64,000 nucleotides of DNA, from assembly GCF_030244015.1 (NCBI RefSeq), contig NZ_JASSYX010000001.1, forward strand, positions 1-64,000, read 5' to 3'. A program made the translations under genes and the position numbers. Source of the DNA: Pedobacter ginsengisoli. GTDB taxonomy: Bacteria > Bacteroidota > Bacteroidia > Sphingobacteriales > Sphingobacteriaceae. This document shows positions 62,618-64,000 of this stretch, one piece after another (the stretch's first letter is position 1; each line of letters opens with the position of its first letter). The notes under the pieces are model-generated. The model worked only from the letters and a program-made list of their open reading frames with translations. It was not told where the DNA came from and ran no database searches.

Positions 62618-62800
62618 TTACTTAATTTCTTTATGTACAGTTACTTTCTTCAAAACCGGGTTGAATTTTTTCAACTCTAATCTTTCAGTAGTATTTTTAC
62701 GGTTTTTAGTAGAGATATATCTAGACATACCAGGCATGCCACTGGTTTTATGTTCTGTACACTCTAGAATAACTTGTACCCTGTTACCTTTTTTTGCCAT
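62618..62800 (-). CDS. rpmG: 50S ribosomal protein L33
   Basis: 60 residues: [20 protein letters not shown], then [20 protein letters not shown] and a basic C-terminus. The zinc-binding cysteine pairs of C+ type L33 are absent (only one Cys), so this is the zinc-free form. It lies between rpmB and the DUF4295 gene. Confidence 0.97.
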   Translation of the reverse strand: MAKKGNRVQVILECTEHKTSGMPGMSRYISTKNRKNTTERLELKKFNPVLKKVTVHKEIK

Positions 62801-62841
62801 TTTCTTATGATTACGGTTGATTTCACATCAACCAGTGTTTT

Positions 62842-63075
62842 CTACAAATATCCTTTTTTCATGAAGCGGTTGATTGCTTCTGTAATACCAATTTTATTGA
62901 TGGTTTTGATAGCTGAAGTAGATACTTTCAGTGTTATCCAACGATCTTCCTCAGGAATATAAAATTTCTGAAGTTGTAAGTTGGGATAAAACTTACGCTT
63001 AGTTTTAACGTTTGAGTGAGAAACATTAAAACCTGTCATTGCCATTTTTCCGGTTAAATCACAAACTCTAGACAT
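62842..63075 (-). CDS. rpmB: 50S ribosomal protein L28
   Basis: 77 residues: [31 protein letters not shown], and the family end ISTRAIKTI-type segment (here [13 protein letters not shown]). First gene of the rpmB-rpmG-DUF4295 operon with its own promoter upstream. ATG start. Confidence 0.97.
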   Translation of the reverse strand: MSRVCDLTGKMAMTGFNVSHSNVKTKRKFYPNLQLQKFYIPEEDRWITLKVSTSAIKTINKIGITEAINRFMKKGYL

Positions 63076-63126
63076 GCCTTATAATATATTGTTAATTGTT
63101 CTTCGCTTAATTTTTTTAAGAGTGTG

Positions 63127-63157
63127 CAAATATCTGTAAAATATTTGTAATCATCAA
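63127..63157 (-). promoter_or_regulatory. Promoter of the rpmB operon
   Basis: On the minus strand, TTG at 63157-63155, a 20-bp spacer, and GATATTTG at 63134-63127 (seven of eight). The predicted start near 63121 gives a leader of about 45 nt. Confidence 0.5.
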
Positions 63158-63239
63158 GTAGGCGAATAAAATATTTTAAATTTATTAAGCAGACCTTATG
63201 GTCTGAACCCGGTGAAGGCGCTGTATTCTAATATCCAGG

Positions 63240-63320
63240 TTCACACATTCTTCACACCTTGTTCACACCAAAGCCACAAACAGGTACCTTTTTGTGAAGA
63301 AAGTGTGACTCAGGTGTGTT
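63240..63320. repeat. Phased TTCACAC repeats forming a large inverted repeat between rpmB and acs
   Basis: TTCACAC occurs at 63240, 63251 and 63262, exactly every 11 bp. Inverted, degenerate copies TTGTGAA, GTGTGAC and GTGTGTT occur at 63292, 63303 and 63314, again every 11 bp. The arms 63241-63256 and 63293-63308 are complementary at 15 of 16 positions. The element lies upstream of both the rpmB and the acs promoter. The rest of 63076-63521 holds those promoters, a 6-bp hairpin (CAGACC-TTAT-GGTCTG at 63190-63205) and the acs leader. Confidence 0.75.
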
Positions 63321-63426
63321 TCATGTGAGGACTTGCCCTTATTCAGGGTGGTAAAAGATCAGGACTGCAATTGGGGCTGACCGCAATAAAGGGCTGGTCA
63401 AAGTATATGATTAGACATTGGATTGA

Positions 63427-63456
63427 TTGAATTTAAAATCAATTTTGCTAAGTTTG
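63427..63456 (+). promoter_or_regulatory. acs promoter (TTG-N19-TAAGTTTG)
   Basis: TTG at 63427-63429, a 19-bp spacer and TAAGTTTG at 63449-63456, an excellent match to the Bacteroidota consensus. The predicted start near 63462 gives a leader of about 60 nt. Confidence 0.75.
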
Positions 63457-63461
63457 GGCTT

Positions 63462-63486
63462 CAGATTTTCAGACCCGGAAAATCTG
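63462..63486 (+). promoter_or_regulatory. Perfect 9-bp hairpin at the 5' end of the acs leader
   Basis: CAGATTTTC, a 7-nt loop, then GAAAATCTG, beginning at or next to the predicted transcription start. It is followed by three ACCTGA copies (63493, 63502, 63513) before the ATG. Could be a 5' stabiliser or a regulator site. Confidence 0.45.
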
Positions 63487-63521
63487 GAACATACCTGATT
63501 AACCTGAATATAACCTGAACA

Positions 63522-64000
63522 ATGCAAATTACCACACTTGAAGATTACAAAACGACCTATCAGTTAAGCGTAGACCAGCCCGAACAATTCTGGGCGGGCA
63601 TAGCAGATAATTTCCTCTGGCGTAAAAAATGGGATAAAGTATTGTCCTGGAATTTTTCAGAGCCTGACATCAAGTGGTTTGAAGGCGCAAAGCTCAACAT
63701 CACGGAAAACTGCCTGGACCGTCACCTGGCAGAGCATGGCGATAAGCCTGCCATTATTTGGGAGCCCAATGATCCGCAAAAAGACAGCATCACTTTAAGT
63801 TATAAAATATTGCATGAGCAGGTTTGCCGCTTTGCCAATGTCCTGAAAAAGAACGGGGTACAAAAAGGTGACAGAATCTGTATCTATATGCCTATGGTAC
63901 CGGAACTGGCTATAGCGGTGCTGGCCTGTGCACGTATTGGTGCAGTACATTCGGTAGTGTTTGGCGGTTTTTCTGCGAAATCTATTGCTGACAGAATTAA
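63522..64000 (+). CDS. acs: Acetyl-CoA synthetase, 5' part (runs off the window)
   Basis: The ATG at 63522 opens a frame that is still open at the window end (159 complete codons). It starts MQITTLEDYKTTYQLSVDQP, then FWAGIADNFLWRKKWDKVL, KWFEGAKLNITENCLDRHL, and the AMP-binding-domain entry VHSVVFGGFSAKSIADRI. This is the acetyl-CoA synthetase N-terminal domain plus the start of the adenylation domain. The enzyme activates acetate to acetyl-CoA with ATP. Partial only because of the window edge. Confidence 0.93.
   Translation, partial: MQITTLEDYKTTYQLSVDQPEQFWAGIADNFLWRKKWDKVLSWNFSEPDIKWFEGAKLNITENCLDRHLAEHGDKPAIIWEPNDPQKDSITLSYKILHEQVCRFANVLKKNGVQKGDRICIYMPMVPELAIAVLACARIGAVHSVVFGGFSAKSIADRI

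Noticed and set aside
63190-63205. CAGACC-TTAT-GGTCTG hairpin as a terminator
   Set aside because: A 6-bp stem with no adjacent T-run in either direction and no gene end nearby.
1-64000. CRISPR array, insertion sequence, prophage or rRNA operon
   Set aside because: No regularly spaced long repeats, no transposase or integrase frames, no phage structural genes and no rRNA sequence were seen on either strand.

Overview
The window reads as chromosomal DNA of a member of the Bacteroidota, most likely Sphingobacteriaceae (Pedobacter-like). The evidence is a SusC/SusD polysaccharide-utilization locus driven by a hybrid two-component sensor, several Bacteroidota-restricted families (DUF3098, DUF4295, DUF5683, START-like), LeuS with Bacteroidota-type insertions, a bacillithiol BshC, and many promoters with the phylum's TAnnTTTG -7 element. 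No phage, insertion sequence, rRNA or CRISPR array is visible. The assignment comes from gene content and motifs only; no database search was possible.

Layout. 0-14 kb: S8 peptidase, tRNA-Met(CAT), START-like protein, LptF/G permease, ribBA, giant TamB-like protein, tsaD, small membrane protein, recA, nth, and an ECF sigma factor with a small downstream partner. 14-29 kb: uvrA, LysE exporter, Kef-type antiporter; then a minus-strand run ftsX-DUF3098-uppP-truB-yitT-ribF; a small lipoprotein; a CLC antiporter with the fluoride-clade signature; leuS. 29-39 kb is an accessory stretch: a secreted beta-helix protein flanked by what look like gene relics (a polysaccharide-deacetylase N-terminus and a possible GH3 C-terminus), a DUF1801 protein, an SDR/AraC pair, a TonB-type outer-membrane protein, an orphan peptide-binding lipoprotein, an unrecognised protein and an FMN reductase. 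39.5-44 kb: the housekeeping run parA-parB-DUF5683-dapB-lepB. 44-57 kb: a polysaccharide-utilization locus (hybrid sensor, GH31 with PA14 insert, SusC, SusD, a surface lipoprotein with a duplicated domain), whose sensor gene overlaps the end of lepB. 57-63 kb, minus strand: rpmB-rpmG-DUF4295, ftsY, rimO, bshC and an Ldh-family oxidoreductase. The right edge holds the 5' part of acs.

How the genes work together. The locus at 44-57 kb should sense an oligosaccharide in the periplasm (hybrid sensor), capture and import it (surface lipoproteins and SusC/SusD), and trim it with a GH31 enzyme. The GH31 active-site sequence and PA14 insert point to an alpha-xylosidase and so to xyloglucan-like glycans, which is inference. 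The most unusual non-coding structure is between rpmB and acs: three TTCACAC units spaced exactly 11 bp apart face a degenerate, equally phased set of inverted copies, and together they make a 16-bp-arm inverted repeat with one mismatch. It lies upstream of both flanking promoters.

Limits. Starts were chosen from signal peptides, family N-termini and promoter position. Several are TTG/GTG, or possibly ATT for the TamB-like protein. Functions of membrane proteins and of the relics are inferred from remembered family motifs.
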